DNA of 64,000 bases from Pomphorhynchus laevis (GCA_012934845.2 WNNJ02000576.1:57627-121626); one strand, 5' to 3'. Counted from the stretch's first letter, positions 33,430 to 45,779 are shown. Notes: generated from the sequence alone by a model not told the origin. Numbers and translations: made by a program.

Positions 33430-34510
33430 ATACAATAACGTAATCCGGTCGTCGTTGCAATCCATCCTCAATATCGCGCAGTCTGGCAAGGCATGGGACT
33501 AGGCGTCGTTGCCGTTACTAACGTTGGTCGCGGCATAAGGAGAGCGACGGACATTATTCGTTCGACCTTCCTGTATTATGTCGCTGGATCACATCCACTA
33601 CTGACCCGGCTCCTTTTAGAGCAACTACAAGACGACTAATGTATCAGCGAACCAACTTTTACTGCTGCAGTGATCGAACGGCTATCGCGGGCAGGCGTCA
33701 CATTTGTTCAACATCCCTTCGCGATAGAACACAAGTTTCGGGATGAGCCGTTAGTTCTTGTTCAGGAAGCGAAAGTGTTGTCAGCTGCACTTGACCATAA
33801 ATGCAAAGCGCGTCTTATTACGGCTACTGAATCTTATTCTGCGGGATCCTTTCACACACGTCCCTGCACGTTGCTCGGCAAGAGACTCGAAAATTGGTCA
33901 TTACGCATCGCCGTTTCCTCGCCGCTCGGTGATCCAGTATGCCTGCCGCATGCATGTACATGTGAAGCTGAAATATAAACAGGTAAACGACATGGACTCA
34001 GCTATGTTAATTCCTTAGGCAGACTGTCACACCACAGCGCAATCGATGATATCATCAGAGATCCCATATCGTCTAAAGCCTAAGTCACTCGCGCAACATG
34101 ACAACAATAGGCCGAGTGGATTGTCTCTGACCCCATGTTTAAATGGCTGATTTTTGGCATGGGACTTCATCTGCACGGATACGTTTACACTGTATCACCT
34201 TAATACAGCTTTCACCGTACCTGGAGCGGTATCCAATGGAACAGAGACCAAGAAGCGTAACACATACGACGACCTGACGCCAATCTAACATTAGGTGCCT
34301 ATTGCTATGGAAGCATTTGGTGCGTTGGGTATAAAGGCACGCGACTTCATACATGAATTAGGTCGGCGAATAACGTCATTGAACGGAGAGCGGTACAGAA
34401 TTCTTGATGCACAGACTGAGGGTTTTGTCATCCAACGGGGCAATGCTAGCAGTGTTTCGGGCACAGCTGACAGGACGGGGCTCGACAAGATTTGGATGTC
34501 GTGCATTATT
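33430..34510 (+). mobile_element. RLE-type LINE, C-terminal fragment
   Basis: Plus-strand frames give a thumb-side segment (NVGRGIRRATDIIRSTFLYY, about 33520), then KARLITATESYSAGSFHTRP, LRIAVSSPLGDPVCLPHACT with C-x-C, the endonuclease stretch near 34110-34180 (NRPSGLSLTPCL, AWDFICTDTF; family consensus KRPDG...W.GK...WD.T) and the end block (VPIAMEAFGALGIKARDFIH, RGNASSVSGT, 34295-34460). The composition is GC-richer than its surroundings. Truncated at 5' and carrying stops and frame changes; PSG in place of the catalytic PDG suggests loss of nuclease residues. Confidence 0.78.
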
Positions 34511-35665
34511 TGTAGTTTTTATTCAATTGTTTGTATATACACCATGTGTATCTTAAATAATTCACTTATATATAAAAAAAATAACCAAACTCGCAATATT
34601 TCAGAAGTAAGTGAGGGCGTTTTGCATTAGAAGCCTAACTGCTCTTGATTTTGTAACGAAAATTTCTAAATTTAAATTATTATTTTCTTGCAATTAAATT
34701 CGAATATTATATACTCAAATGTTATGCAAGAATAAAATGTTATAAAACACATTGCCGAGAAAATTACATATCAACGTTATAAAATAATAGCTTTACATAC
34801 GAAAGTTAGTTTTATTTAATAAATGAACAAATTTATCTCGGTAGCCTTATGGATGATAAAATGGTATATATGGACACTAAATTACATGCGTTATGTTTTA
34901 ATTTAAAAAACAACACTTGAAAAGGACCATTGCAATAATCGAACATTTGTGAACAGTAATTTTCTTTTTATATTCCTCTCGATGTTTAAACACCTTGAAC
35001 AATTGAATAGCACATAAACGTATCATTAGACTAAATTAATATCAATTAAAACTACTATTAATTTATATCGTAAAGATGACATATTTAAATTTACAAGAAA
35101 CATATTTTTGCATGAGCATTCATGCATACCACATATACATTAAATAATGAAATTTTAAGAATTGCAACAATTTATTTATTAGGCAAAAGGTGCATCTTCA
35201 GAAAATTACAATGTTTTTCTAAAATGCACATGCTTATATAAAAAGGTTCAAAACGATCACCGTCATTTACTATGGGCAGGTGCTGCTGTTACAAGCGATT
35301 ACTATCTGCGTTCACTGTTGTTTATATTCTCGACACGATTTTGGCAATTTTTGAAGGTACACAAAACCATATAAAAATGATGATTCAAAATAGTTTAGAA
35401 ACGAAAAAATAATAATTACCATAATATTTTCATTCAAAATAAATAATTTGAAAAAATTAGAAAAATATAAAATAATAATTAAAAGTATTAGAAAAATTAA
35501 ATAAAGTATAAAAATAAAATTGAAAAGATTATTTAAACAAAAGAATCGTTTACACCATATTTACAAAATATTTAAAGTTACGTCAGGTTTATTATTCGGC
35601 ATAATAATATTAAAGTTTTTATGAATGTAATAAGCCTCAAGAATTTTTATATTTAAACAATTGGT
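34511..35665. other. AT-rich with a PLE RT fragment
   Basis: Mostly featureless AT-rich DNA. At 35075-35165 (plus) the sequence repeats 36029-36140 almost word for word (ATTTAAATTTACAAGAAACA, TAAATAATGAAATTTTAAGA), so it is a small extra copy of the PLE RT C-terminal region. Confidence 0.6.
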
Positions 35666-35923
35666 TTATTTTGCTAAAACAACAGTATTATTATAATCAA
35701 TATTATGATCTAAATTTAAACTATGGTCTACAATAGCGCTACTGAGGCCCTTTTGGAACGTGTATTTGTGTTGTTTTAATCTAGTCTCTAATGGTTGGCC
35801 TGTTTGACCCACATATATTTTATCGCATTCTAAACAAGAAATTTTATATACAATTACATCATTATCGAGTTTGGGCTTATTTTTTAAAATGTTGTGTAAC
35901 TTCGGTATTTTACTATTATACAA
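35666..35923 (-). mobile_element. Penelope-like element, GIY-YIG endonuclease fragment
   Basis: 85 codons: IPKLHNILKNKPKLDNDVIV, YKISCLECDKIYVGQTGQPL, ETRLKQHKYTFQKG. It is a second copy of the canonical-order PLE endonuclease at 13.85-14.17 kb (shared PKLHNI.K.KP, CxxC, YVGQTGQ). Catalytic Tyr pair and Arg are visible. Only the endonuclease survives. Confidence 0.78.
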
Positions 35924-35959
35924 AACAATATTTGAAGTGTTTAATGCTTTATTGTTTGA

Positions 35960-36316
35960 AACAAATCTTTTATCTAGATATGAACATCAAATTAACATGA
36001 ATAAAAACTATTTTTAATTTATATGGTAAAGATGACATATTTAAATGTACAAGAAACATATTTTTTGCATGAGTATTCATGCATACCATATAATATAAAA
36101 TATTATACATTAAATAATGAAATTTTAAGAATTGCAACAATATGTAATGATATTGGCTTTCTTCAAAATCATTTAAATAATTTAATAGATACATATTTTA
36201 AACTAGGTTACTATAAAAATACCATCAAGCAGAAAATAGTAAAATATATAAATCAACCAAATAAAAATAAATTAAAACTATTACCTGGCAAATATTTATG
36301 GATGAATAATAAATAA
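35960..36316 (+). mobile_element. Penelope-like element, RT C-terminal region
   Basis: A YLDMNIKLT-type remnant at about 35975 (same as in the RT at 55.0 kb) leads into an open frame 36023-36316 with CIPYNIKYYTLNNEILRIAT, FLQNHLNNLIDTYFKLGYYK and a stop after KYLWMNNK. This is the post-catalytic part of the AT-rich PLE RT. No GIY-YIG follows before the structured RNA, in keeping with an element whose endonuclease lies upstream of the RT. Confidence 0.7.
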
Positions 36317-36322
36317 TATACT

Positions 36323-36475
36323 TTGTATTAGAATAAGATACCAAATAATCAAATTTTATAAGATGAAATATGTCATTAGCATATATTTGACCCCGCTGTT
36401 ATGCTGGGTCGAGAAATATTAGTATTTTTGACGTATAATCCTTATTCGATTACTTCTAATCCTTATTTTGATACA
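36323..36475 (+). ncRNA. Structured RNA candidate downstream of PLE RT, copy 2
   Basis: Directly after the RT stop codon. Outer stem 36324-36337 with 36462-36475 (14 pairs, two G-U), inner hairpin 36366-36373 with 36381-36388 (loop CATTAGC), and a third hairpin GACCC/GGGTC near 36389-36410. Relative to copy 1 (12214-12367, minus) the inner stem shows a C-G to U-A replacement and an A-U to G-U change while the loop is unchanged. Confidence 0.62.
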
Positions 36476-36660
36476 TTGTTGATTATTTTTTAGTCAATTC
36501 ATAAAATTGATTTTATTTTTAATTTTAAGTTTATATAAATATAAATTCTATAAAATCTTTTATAATTATTTATTATTTTTAATTATTTTCAATTTTTATA
36601 TATAAAATAAAAGTATAAAAAATTTTTAAGTATAAAATACGTAAACGTGGTTAGTTCATA
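36476..36660 (+). repeat. PLE 3' AT-rich tail
   Basis: AT-rich run ending TATAAAATACGTAAACGTGG, the counterpart of tails at 12.02 (minus), 51.49, 55.32 (minus) and 55.81 kb. Confidence 0.55.
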
Positions 36661-37420
36661 TAATTTCTCACAGCAAACATGACGATAGAAATAACTGTAG
36701 AAGCTAGCGCAATATATGATAAATTTTTTATTTCATTGTTCCTGATCCTAAATTAAAAGTTTAACGAATTAGTCAAAATAATTTAAATTTTAATATAATG
36801 ACTACGTTGACAGAAGTCAATATATAAGTATGATTTACTTGTGAATAATTACATTCGCTAATGCAATGTTTTTAAAAAAAAGGTATTACGCATTTTCCCG
36901 ACTGTTGACAATGTAGTACGAATTAAACTTTTTCAAGTAACATTTACAATGTTTTCTACTTAAATTTTAAATAATATTTACATTTTTTAATTTACGTTTT
37001 GAACAAAATACGTATACTCAATTAAATGATCTGATTAATTAAAAGCTAAAATAAAGTAATAGCTTTTGACAACAATAGTCAATTTTTTCGCACAGCTAAC
37101 TTAACAATACAAAGAACAGCGGAAACTAGCGAAATATAAAATTGCATAAATTTCAATTTTATATTATAATTGTAATATAAAATTTTATATTTCAATTATA
37201 TAAATATAATTGTATTTATTTTTTGCTCTAAAATTAAAAGTTTGACGAATTAGTTAAACTCATTTACATTTAAATACCATAAAAACATAGTGTTATGGTA
37301 TTTAACAACATTAAATTAATTTGTTACATTGATATTACGCAATTTTCCCATGTATTTACTGTATAGTACGAATTGAAATTTTTTAACCACAATTAACAAT
37401 TTCTTTCTACTATGATTAGA
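36661..37420 (+). repeat. Diverged duplication in AT-rich DNA
   Basis: Two diverged copies about 425 bp apart. Matching blocks: 36671-36716 and 37093-37133 (CTAGCG.AATATA at the end), AAAATTAAAAGTTTAACGAA (36752) and AAAATTAAAAGTTTGACGAA (37231), and TATTACGCATTTTCCCGACT (36883) and TATTACGCAATTTTCCCATG (37332). No coding capacity; unknown repeat family. Confidence 0.55.
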
Positions 37421-39460
37421 GTGCAAATTTTATCAGAATAATAAATACAATGATTAGAAAATAATCAATCAAATGTAATAATATTAACGCATTATATTAT
37501 TTTTCTTATTGCTTATTGTATCTATTTTATAAAAATATCTGCTTTGTTTAAATACTTTATTTTAAAATCATATTTATTAATTTAATAAAAATGGATTGCA
37601 TTTAATTAATATCATTTGTTTACCAATCATGCTCACGTTGATAAACTCCTTGAATATGCACATCAAAACTTGATATCTTAGTCATCAATCAACCGGTGCA
37701 CATCACATAATATAGTTGTTTTATGTCGAATTTCAATTAAAAAGCCATGTCATTTTTATTAGACTTAAATTTCATTCACGAATATAAAATTTTTTGTTAA
37801 ATATCTCCTTACTTTGAACAAAATTGTAAACTATATGTTTGCAAGTAATGCCGCAAACGATTGCAGTATATTTTTATATTATAATCAAATTCTATAAAAT
37901 AGCTTTTTTCTTGTTAAAAAAAATTCTGTTTACAATTTAATTCCAGAAGATATTAATAAAAGCGTAAAATTGATTATCTTATAATTAACAGAGTTTTTAT
38001 CGCTTCAGTTTGTTGAACACAATATTTGAGTGTTGCACAAATATCCATTGAAATTCAAGGCTGTTGTAAAATTGATATGGTCACTATACCCATAAAAATT
38101 ATACATTTTAGATATTCTGTCATAATAAATATCAACTTCGGAGATAGTGGTTTGTAATTTGCTTACTACTTTAATATATACTTTATATTTGACTTTATTA
38201 CAGACCTTTATGTATATTACTTTGTATATAATATGACTACTTTAATGCAAGTTAAATACCTAGCACACGATCAGTGTTCTTAAAACCAATAGTATTTGCT
38301 GCAATTTATATCTTTATATTTATTCGATATTTTAACAAAACATAATTAAATTATATCACGAAAAAGAATAAAAGTCACACAGATTAAAAATCATTTATAC
38401 CCCTATATATAAACTAACTGTTGAATAATATTGATATTACGACGCTTGTAATTTCATAATCACTACACAGCACTCTGGATATCATGGAAATACTGATCAG
38501 CATGTCAAAATTCGTATATCAAGAAAATGTCAATACAGAAGAACATTTTTAAATTATAAATATACCATTCATAATCATCCTTTTTGGAAATAATATTTAC
38601 ATTACCTTTTAAATAATAACATAATTTATTTACAGCACAACAAAATTAATACAAAGTATTTTACATAAAGTTTACAACCTTTATCTGATTGTAAATACGA
38701 AAAATATATTATTGTAGTGGTAATAATTATTACATAATTACAAAATGTTGTAAGTTTTTTAAATAATGTCCCTTTCATTTTTATAATCATACTGCAAATC
38801 TTAACTATGCTGTCAAATAAGCAAATTAATTACATTTGAATTGTTTAATCCGCTATTTAATAAAATTTTATGATTAAATGTATTAATTTTAGAAGTTAAT
38901 TGCTTTTATTACTTTAAAAAATATATTACTTATATATTTTACAATAACTTTTATGATAAAATTATTAAAATTATAGCAAACCTGTTAATTTTAAAATGAT
39001 TAAATCTGATATAGACCGTTACTTTAATTATTAATCTATTTAATTGACATTTAAAACCTATTTGTCAGAGAAATGTATTGATGCAAAATGATAACGTACG
39101 TTTTAATAAGGTGATGGGTCACGAAGTTTTGTAGACAGTAATCGTTGGCAATATTGAAGAATCATTATGTATTGAAAGTAAAAATATTTAGAGGAATACC
39201 ATTCCATAATTTGGCTTTCATTCCAAAGCTGCATTGTACAACTCTTGCGGTATCCATCCAATCTGCTCATCGCCAAATACACAATAATGTCTTCAGTCTA
39301 TATTCATCTTGCAGCATTATATAATATGAAAAATCGATATATACAAATAATAATGGTTTTCTTAAATACAGATAAATAAGTAATCATAACAATCAACAAG
39401 ACAAGTTAACAAAACAGTCAAAAACTCAATCAATCGTTTACATTGACTATCAATCGTTTT
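37421..39460. other. AT-rich, no gene
   Basis: About 2 kb of AT-rich DNA with no supported gene or element. Possibly the oldest layer of the window or heterochromatic spacer. Confidence 0.55.
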
Positions 39461-39462
39461 CC

Positions 39463-39660
39463 TTCTTCCATTCACGGCCTCAGGTCCAGGGAGATCTGAG
39501 CCCCCCCCGACCGATCCTACACGCCGCTTTCAGACTGAACCATCCGGGGTCTTTCACCCCCGAAGAATCCAATCGGCGCGGACTATGCCGGGTAAACGAG
39601 AGACGAGGAGCTTAAGAAACCTTAGCCTTTGCTCTGGGGGATATACAAATAATCACTCGT
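39463..39660 (-). mobile_element. LINE A 3' end fragment
   Basis: The minus strand carries the conserved LINE A 3' segment (GGGGTGAAAGACCCCGGATG, then GGGGGGGCTCAGATCTCCC), seen on the plus strand as CATTCACGGCCTCAGGTCCA. About 190 bp, strongly 5'-truncated, a typical aborted target-primed insertion. Confidence 0.8.
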
Positions 39661-39949
39661 GTAATATACATTGATAGATATAAACAGCGACTGAAACTCA
39701 TGAACCTGTAGCACTTTATTATACTTAAAAAGAGGATTCCACGTAATTATTAAAAATCCAGCATAACATTTTATGTTCAAGTAAGGGTTATATATTGAAA
39801 AGTTTAATTATTTAAGACACGTAATGCAAGGTCACATAATAGATTTTTAACAACACAAGTTCATGAACACAAAAGTATATTTATAAAGATACATCATCAC
39901 ACACAAATATCTAGCCGAAATATTTGTTTTGACGCTATACATGTGCAAT

Positions 39950-40040
39950 TAGACTGGAAAAAGTGTTGGATCGGTTGCTGGGCTCAGATCTCCTTGGACC
40001 TGAGACCGTAAAGAAGAAGTGGATTGAAGAAGACTACTAT
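39950..40040 (+). mobile_element. LINE A 3' end fragment
   Basis: GTGTTGGATCGGTTGCTGGG followed by CTCAGATCTCCTTGGACCTGA: about 90 bp of the LINE A 3' end, opposite in orientation to the fragment 300 bp upstream. Confidence 0.72.
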
Positions 40041-40779
40041 GACGAATTTAAGATTATGGTTGATTTTTGACTTATTGACTTGTTTTGTTGTTGATTATGT
40101 TTTCATTAAACCCTTATGTATTTTAAGAAACTATTTATTTATTAGACTGTAAAACAAATTACTCGTGTACGCATTTTCAATCACATGAACGATCCTTCTT
40201 TTTTTCAGTTATGACGGAAAGCACATAAGCAATATTTTTTTGCTAACGTGAAAGTAAAATAATTATCTTAATATACCTATAATATTGAGTGTAATATACT
40301 CGATATATTATAATAAATACAATATATTTTTATTACTTTAAAAATTATATTAATAATATAGTTCTTATAATTGTTAGTTCAACAGATATCATGTAAAAAT
40401 GCTTAATCGTAATTTAGGTTTTGTTATCGGGATTATCAACACTTATCCCATACAGGCAAATCTCTGGACAAGCTTGTTTTACTAAAAATCGTACATTTAA
40501 GTCATAATAAAAATGTGTTATTATATTTGCCGCTTGATAAATTTGAGTATTATGCAAGTTGTAATGTTTGTTTTACTCGTCACCGATAGTAAAAGAATAA
40601 AACAGATATTGTACATTGTTAATAACCCATATAAAGTTAATCAAACCTAGATGAATAATAATAATGATTTTCTTAATAAGAAATAATACATAGGTTAAAT
40701 AGAATTAAAACAAAAATAAAAAACAAAAGCCGTCAGAAATCATCGTTTTCCGGAAAAACTTGTCCACTTCTTCCGTCAT
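40041..40779. other. AT-rich, no gene
   Basis: No coding or repeat feature supported. Confidence 0.5.
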
Positions 40780-40993
40780 CTTCATGGCCTCAGGTCCAGT
40801 GGGATCTGAGCCCTCCAGCCAATCCAACACACCGCCCTTCGACTGAACCACCCGGGGTCTTTCACCCCCGAAGAGTTTAATCGACGCGGACTATGCTGGG
40901 TAATCGAGAGACAAAGAGTTTGAGAAACCTTAGCCTTTGCTCCGGGGAACGTCCTCTAGAGAAGAAGATTAATTCCGAGATAGCCCAAGTGCC

Positions 40994-41968
40994 TTAAAGA
41001 CACACCTGAGTTTTCCCTTTACATGACAGGTGCTTGGCCCGTTTCAGGGCCCACCTAGCTCTCTTCAGGATACGTTCAAGTATACCCAGGTTGGCTTTCG
41101 CAGACCAGGTCACTGTAACGGTGAACCGACTCGTGAAGACATGCAGGGGTTGATTAGTCAAAATGGAGGAGAGAGCAGAAAGTGCTAATCTCTTAAGTTT
41201 TTGCTTTGTTGCAGGGGTGCCATGGAAGACAACCACCTGCGATTTGGCGGAGTTTAACATAAGATTGGACTTGGGTATCTGGTATATTAATCTTAAATAG
41301 AGACGGATGATGTCCGAGACTACGTCATTGCATCTGCATCCAGAGAACAGGGCTGTGGTATCATCAGCGTATACTACTAGACGTTGTTCGCGTATTAATA
41401 TTTTGAAGAGTTCAATGGAGGCAGCAATAAACAAGATAGGAGAAAGAGATGATCCTTTGGGCACTCCCGTAATAGGGTAGAACTGACGCGCATCAGGGTC
41501 GTCTTCATAATACAATCGCTTGGTGTATAGCAGTATCTCCACCCTGTAAACAATTCTAGCAGGCAACTAAAGGGACCTGAGAGAAAAGATAGCAAAGGGA
41601 ATAGAGATGCGGTCAAATGCAGCAGCAAAATTAAGGAAAACAGCCACATCAAATTGATGACTATTCTCCTGACAAAACTGATGCACCTCATCTACTGCTG
41701 AATGGACCGAGCGACCTTTGAGTAGCCCATGGAAATTTGGTTGGATTAAATTTCGCCTACTTAGATGGCCGCAGATTCTACGCGCAAGCGCTTTTTCGTA
41801 GATCGATACGAGGAAATTTTGAATCGATATGTGCCGCAGGTCTTTAGGACATGATACCGGATTGTTCTTAGGTAAAAATATTCGTCTACTGATGTTGATG
41901 CCGGCCACATCGAATGGTGCGGCTAATAGCATTGTAACGACCACTTCTCTTTTTCGTTCGGCTGTCAA
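40994..41968 (-). pseudogene. LINE A RT (copy 5)
   Basis: Two adjoining minus-strand frames. 41968-41567: VSCPKDLRHISIQNFLVSIY, FHGLLKGRSVHSAVDEVHQF and motif A VFLNFAAAFDRISIPF, where Asn replaces the catalytic Asp. 41566-40994: motif B ITGVPKGSSLSPILF, motif C VYADDTTALFSG and the thumb (LNSAKSQVVVFHG). Loss of the motif A Asp and the frame change imply no activity. Confidence 0.82.
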
Positions 41969-43282
41969 AAGCTGACAAACACGAGAAGAGAGTGGAGCGA
42001 CGGATTTGGAGGTGCCCGGAAGAAACCCAGGAGTTAAGAATATCTGCGACAGATATATCTCTACTCCTAAAGTCTCCCCAAGGCAGGATTGGTAGGTGAT
42101 TGAGTGGCTCCATAATTATGTAGGGATAGTGACTCCTCAAAAATATTATCAAGACCTATTTTACTAATCCAACCCAAGGCTATATCCTTCCAACAGACAA
42201 ACTTCTCCTTCTTGAATATCTTCCAAAATAAAGACTGCTGGATTAAGAGAAGCAATGATTGCTCTATCCTTACCTAGTTGCAACCTATATCTAGTGTTCC
42301 AATATTCTTTCGAGAAAACTTGTCTGGCAGAGGCAGTGAGGTTGGTAAGGCGGAGCATATACGCTAAGGTCTTAAGTTTTGTCGGAGTGGGTCTGTAAAT
42401 GTGACCTTTATAGGTAGTCGAAAGTATCGCGAAAGCTTGCAAGGAGAAGTAGGAATTAAATTTGGTCAGACTCTCATTACCAATTCGAGGGAAGCGTTGG
42501 ACAGCTGCCTGAAAGAAGGACACTCTGATAGGATCAAAGTGGAATATCCTTCTAAGCAACATATCATCTTCTATCCGCCAACAAATCATGTCATGAGAGG
42601 TGGACAGATGTTGTCGCGACTGCTCCGTACAATGGGGTTTCAACAACCACCTCTCATGGAGCAGTAATAAGTCGAGGAGTGAATTCGTTGATGTGCAACG
42701 AAAGATGGGAACGGTTGTTTGTGAATAAGGTAATTGTTCCTAGCCCTGCGGAGTGCTGTATTAATCTAACGACCAGTTCTGTCGTTGAAGTCACCAAGTA
42801 CCATGTCAGCCGCTATCAATAATCCTATCCAGGAGATTACGGTTCTTGTGAATCTCATCTGAACGGATGTAGACATTGGCTAGACTGAAGAGTTTACCGT
42901 TCTTACAGAGTGAAACTACTAAACAATAAAAGGCTGGATAAGACCAGTTGAGTAGAAGGGACGAACTTAAGGAGCATTTTACTAGGGTTTAATACCTTGA
43001 GATGAATATGAATGAGGTGTTAATTACGGAGTATAGTTGGAACAAATGTGCTCTGGGGTGAATCGAGTAATGTCCTAGGGGATGCGGATAGACTGCGTCT
43101 TCTGAAGGACTATGACATCTGCATCTCTACCAGATAGAAGTCTAAGGGCAGAAGCTCCTCCCGAATTCCACAGGGATATTTAGTGAAAAAGGCTCACGAG
43201 TACTCTGCATTGTGTTATGTTAGCTGGGTAGGATTGCCACCTAGCTAACCTAACTAATGAAGATTGCCACCCAGCTAACCTC

Positions 43283-44562
43283 TTAGCTAATGAAGACACG
43301 GGCAGTGTCTTCATTTCTCTGGGAGGCCTTAACGTCTTTTTCCTTAAGGATTTTGCCAATTTTGTGGGGGGGTACGGCGTGAGCCGAGACCTCCCTCTTT
43401 TTAGTTTCAGATAGGACTTGCTGTCTAGGAATTTCAGAAGCGGAATTCATTATCGAAAGTTGATTGGTGATCAAACTCTACATCTGCTCTAGAGTGAATT
43501 GTTTGTTAGCATCGATGATTCTGAGATCTTTGTCCGACATCCTGGAGGCGGATGCAGAAAAACTTGAGTTGTTTCTTTTGACTTTAACCGGAGAGGGAAA
43601 TTTTTTTGCGATATTGTTTAAAGGAGGATCATTTACGGGACCATGCAGGATGGTCTCCGCCACAGTTGGAACACAAGAGGGTGCAATGCACTTTTCCCCG
43701 CGGACTAACGGGGATTCAAATGGCTGCAGTCTCCACAGGACTTGGTACTGGATCAGCTGTATCCCCAATGCTCCCATTTATGGCATATATTGCAATGGGG
43801 GAAGGTAAGATCCTCTGCGTTTAACAGAGAGAATCTTGAATTATACCCAAGGAACGGCTTAAACGATGTTTTCGCTAGAGTCTCCGCAATCTCTAATGGA
43901 GCCGAACAAAACGCCACAGGCAGGGGAAATTCATTTCCTCCCTTTACCGGTCTGGAATTAGTTACTTTAAAAAGTACAGTGAGTGCATCGATATCATTAT
44001 TCTCAAGGTGTGGAGGTAAATTGTTTATTTTAAGGGATGCTAATATAGGTTTTTGTTGTAATGAACCTAGATGGTTCAAATTTGAATTGAAGAAGAATTC
44101 GTATTTCTTCGCTAAATCATTGGTCGTGAAGGATACCTTGTTTTCAATTTCATGAAATTTGACTGTATTAAAAAGAATCCGATTATTATAGTTGTTAACA
44201 AAATGTCTTAAAGACACGTTAAACATGTTATGCCTTACTAATGGCTTAGAAAGCTTGATTACCAACAAATTCTTAAGTTTGGAGATTAGGGGTAGAACCC
44301 CCGTACCCGGCATATTATCGGATGACCAATCACTTACTTGGGTGTCGTAATTTCCAGAAGAAATCGTTAGATTACCTTTAGAATCAATCATTTTGCTTGA
44401 TTTTTGGAAATTAATTGAAGCACCGACGTCGTTTTTTACACTGCACATTTTCTGTAATAGATGAATGACAAATTCCAGCTGTAACAGAATTAATTGTAAA
44501 ACAAACAAAATAATCGTTCGTAAACAATTGTTGTTGGCTATACGGATAGCACGACCACTCAT
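43283..44562 (-). pseudogene. LINE A ORF1 (nucleic-acid-binding, zinc knuckle)
   Basis: A continuous 269-codon frame (44562-43753) with a central conserved domain (LRHFVNNYNNRILFN, KPILASLKINNLPPHLENND, LPVAFCSAPLEIAETLAKTS), then CNICHKWEHWGYS. Beyond this the knuckle continues in another frame (LLCSNCGGDHPAW at about 43665-43625), followed by a Ser/Lys-rich tail (KFPSPVKVKRNNSSFSASAS) to 43283. Such ORF1 proteins bind element RNA and act as nucleic-acid chaperones. At least two frame changes after residue 265. Confidence 0.78.
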
Positions 44563-44580
44563 GTCGTGAAATGCTCTTAT

Positions 44581-45049
44581 ATCGAAATTACATTAAATAT
44601 TCGATCCATAAGATCACTATTTGTGTGTATTGATCGTTTGATTTGATATGTGTTAGCCTTTTATCTGATACATTTAATGTTCTTACGCAATGTTTTAACT
44701 ACGCAAGACTGTGCAGGACAATAAAGTTGATATTAAGAGAAGCCTGAAGTGAGTACAACTTAAATTACAGCTTGATTGGTACATCTTTAATTATAAATAC
44801 TTTTTAAATATCTTAAGCATATTGTCATTCTTGTTTAGCGTTTAGTTTCAGTTTATCAACGATCAAAAGTCGATCTGAATTATATGAAGCCAAATTACAT
44901 GATATACCATCATAATAAATTGATATAATATCGTAAACTAAGCAGTATTTTTCCAAGTGAATTATATAATATTAATGATAATTGCGACTATAAACAACAA
45001 TGTCAAAGAAATAGTTAACCTCTTCGTATAATGTCCATAATCGATAGCG
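44581..45049. other. Intergenic, no feature
   Basis: AT-rich sequence between the LINE A 5' end and the acidic reading frame; nothing supported. Confidence 0.45.
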
Positions 45050-45747
45050 TTAGACTTTCTCCTCTTCGTTATCACTACTTTCAGGTAGCGCCTGATCATC
45101 TAGAATATCTGAATCAACCGATCCACTGACAACTAGCCGGCCTTTTTCCGGTATCATCTGTTTGTTTATAGTGGGCGTGATTATTTGATCTGTTTCACAA
45201 AAGTCAGTTAATAATTCTGTTTCATAATTAAAACTTCCGTCCGATTCATGATTATCACTATTTGCGTTCGATAAACTGTCAGTTAATTCAGAATCAGATA
45301 ATGTATGTACGTCATGTGTCATATAACCGACGGTCTGTTTACTAATTTCGGTTTCTGGCTGTGAGTTTATAGGTAAATATTCAGGATCATCAGCGTCGTT
45401 ATTATTTGATGAATTGTCACATAGTTGCAGAAAGGTGTCAAAATGTGGCTTAAGTTTGCTTGAAAGACTTTGGGGCTTTACTGTGATTGCAGAGATCAAT
45501 ACTTTTAGTGTGAATTTTACGTTTTCTTCTATAAGTACACAATCTCTGTAGGAACACAATTTATGAGTTCCTGTAAAACTGACGTATCGACACTGGATCC
45601 TGGTATATTAGCTAGCGTGACAGTTACTTCATTTGTATTGTTAAATTCAATGTATCCAGGAGCGGACTGATCAATTGACGATGGAAGAGAGTCAACTGCC
45701 AGATCAAGTGCCTGGAAGGGGTTCATTCTTCGTGTGGGATTCTCCAT
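45050..45747 (-). CDS. Uncharacterised acidic protein, probably two exons or frameshifted
   Basis: Two overlapping minus-strand frames. 45747-45529 starts MENPTRRMNPFQALDLAVDS and runs 72 codons; 45559-45050 gives FTLKVLISAITVKPQSLSSK and a long acidic, Ser/Asp-rich tail ending ALPESSDNEEEKV. The overlap suggests one gene broken by a frame change or a misjudged splice. The ATG is 33 bp beyond the stop of the RLE-LINE, so it is either host sequence hit by that insertion or an unrecognised part of the element. No homologue recognised. Acidic tails are common in nuclear proteins, but that is weak evidence. Confidence 0.4.
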
Positions 45748-45779
45748 TATGGGGTTAGCGATATCGTAATACGGCCGTT

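Larger units (their letters stand above)
40780..44580 (-). mobile_element. LINE A copy 5, near full length
   Basis: The most complete LINE A: ORF1 (44562 to about 43283), endonuclease (from about 43200), RT (42650-40994) and the conserved 3' end (40990-40785), about 3.8 kb on the minus strand. The order and spacing define the family: ORF1 with a zinc knuckle, about 80 bp spacer, ORF2. The endonuclease is eroded while the RT still shows long open frames. No flanking target duplication was identified. Confidence 0.87.

Noticed and set aside
33670-34018. Host gene in a GC-richer island
   Set aside because: Its protein matches the C-terminal block of RLE LINEs.
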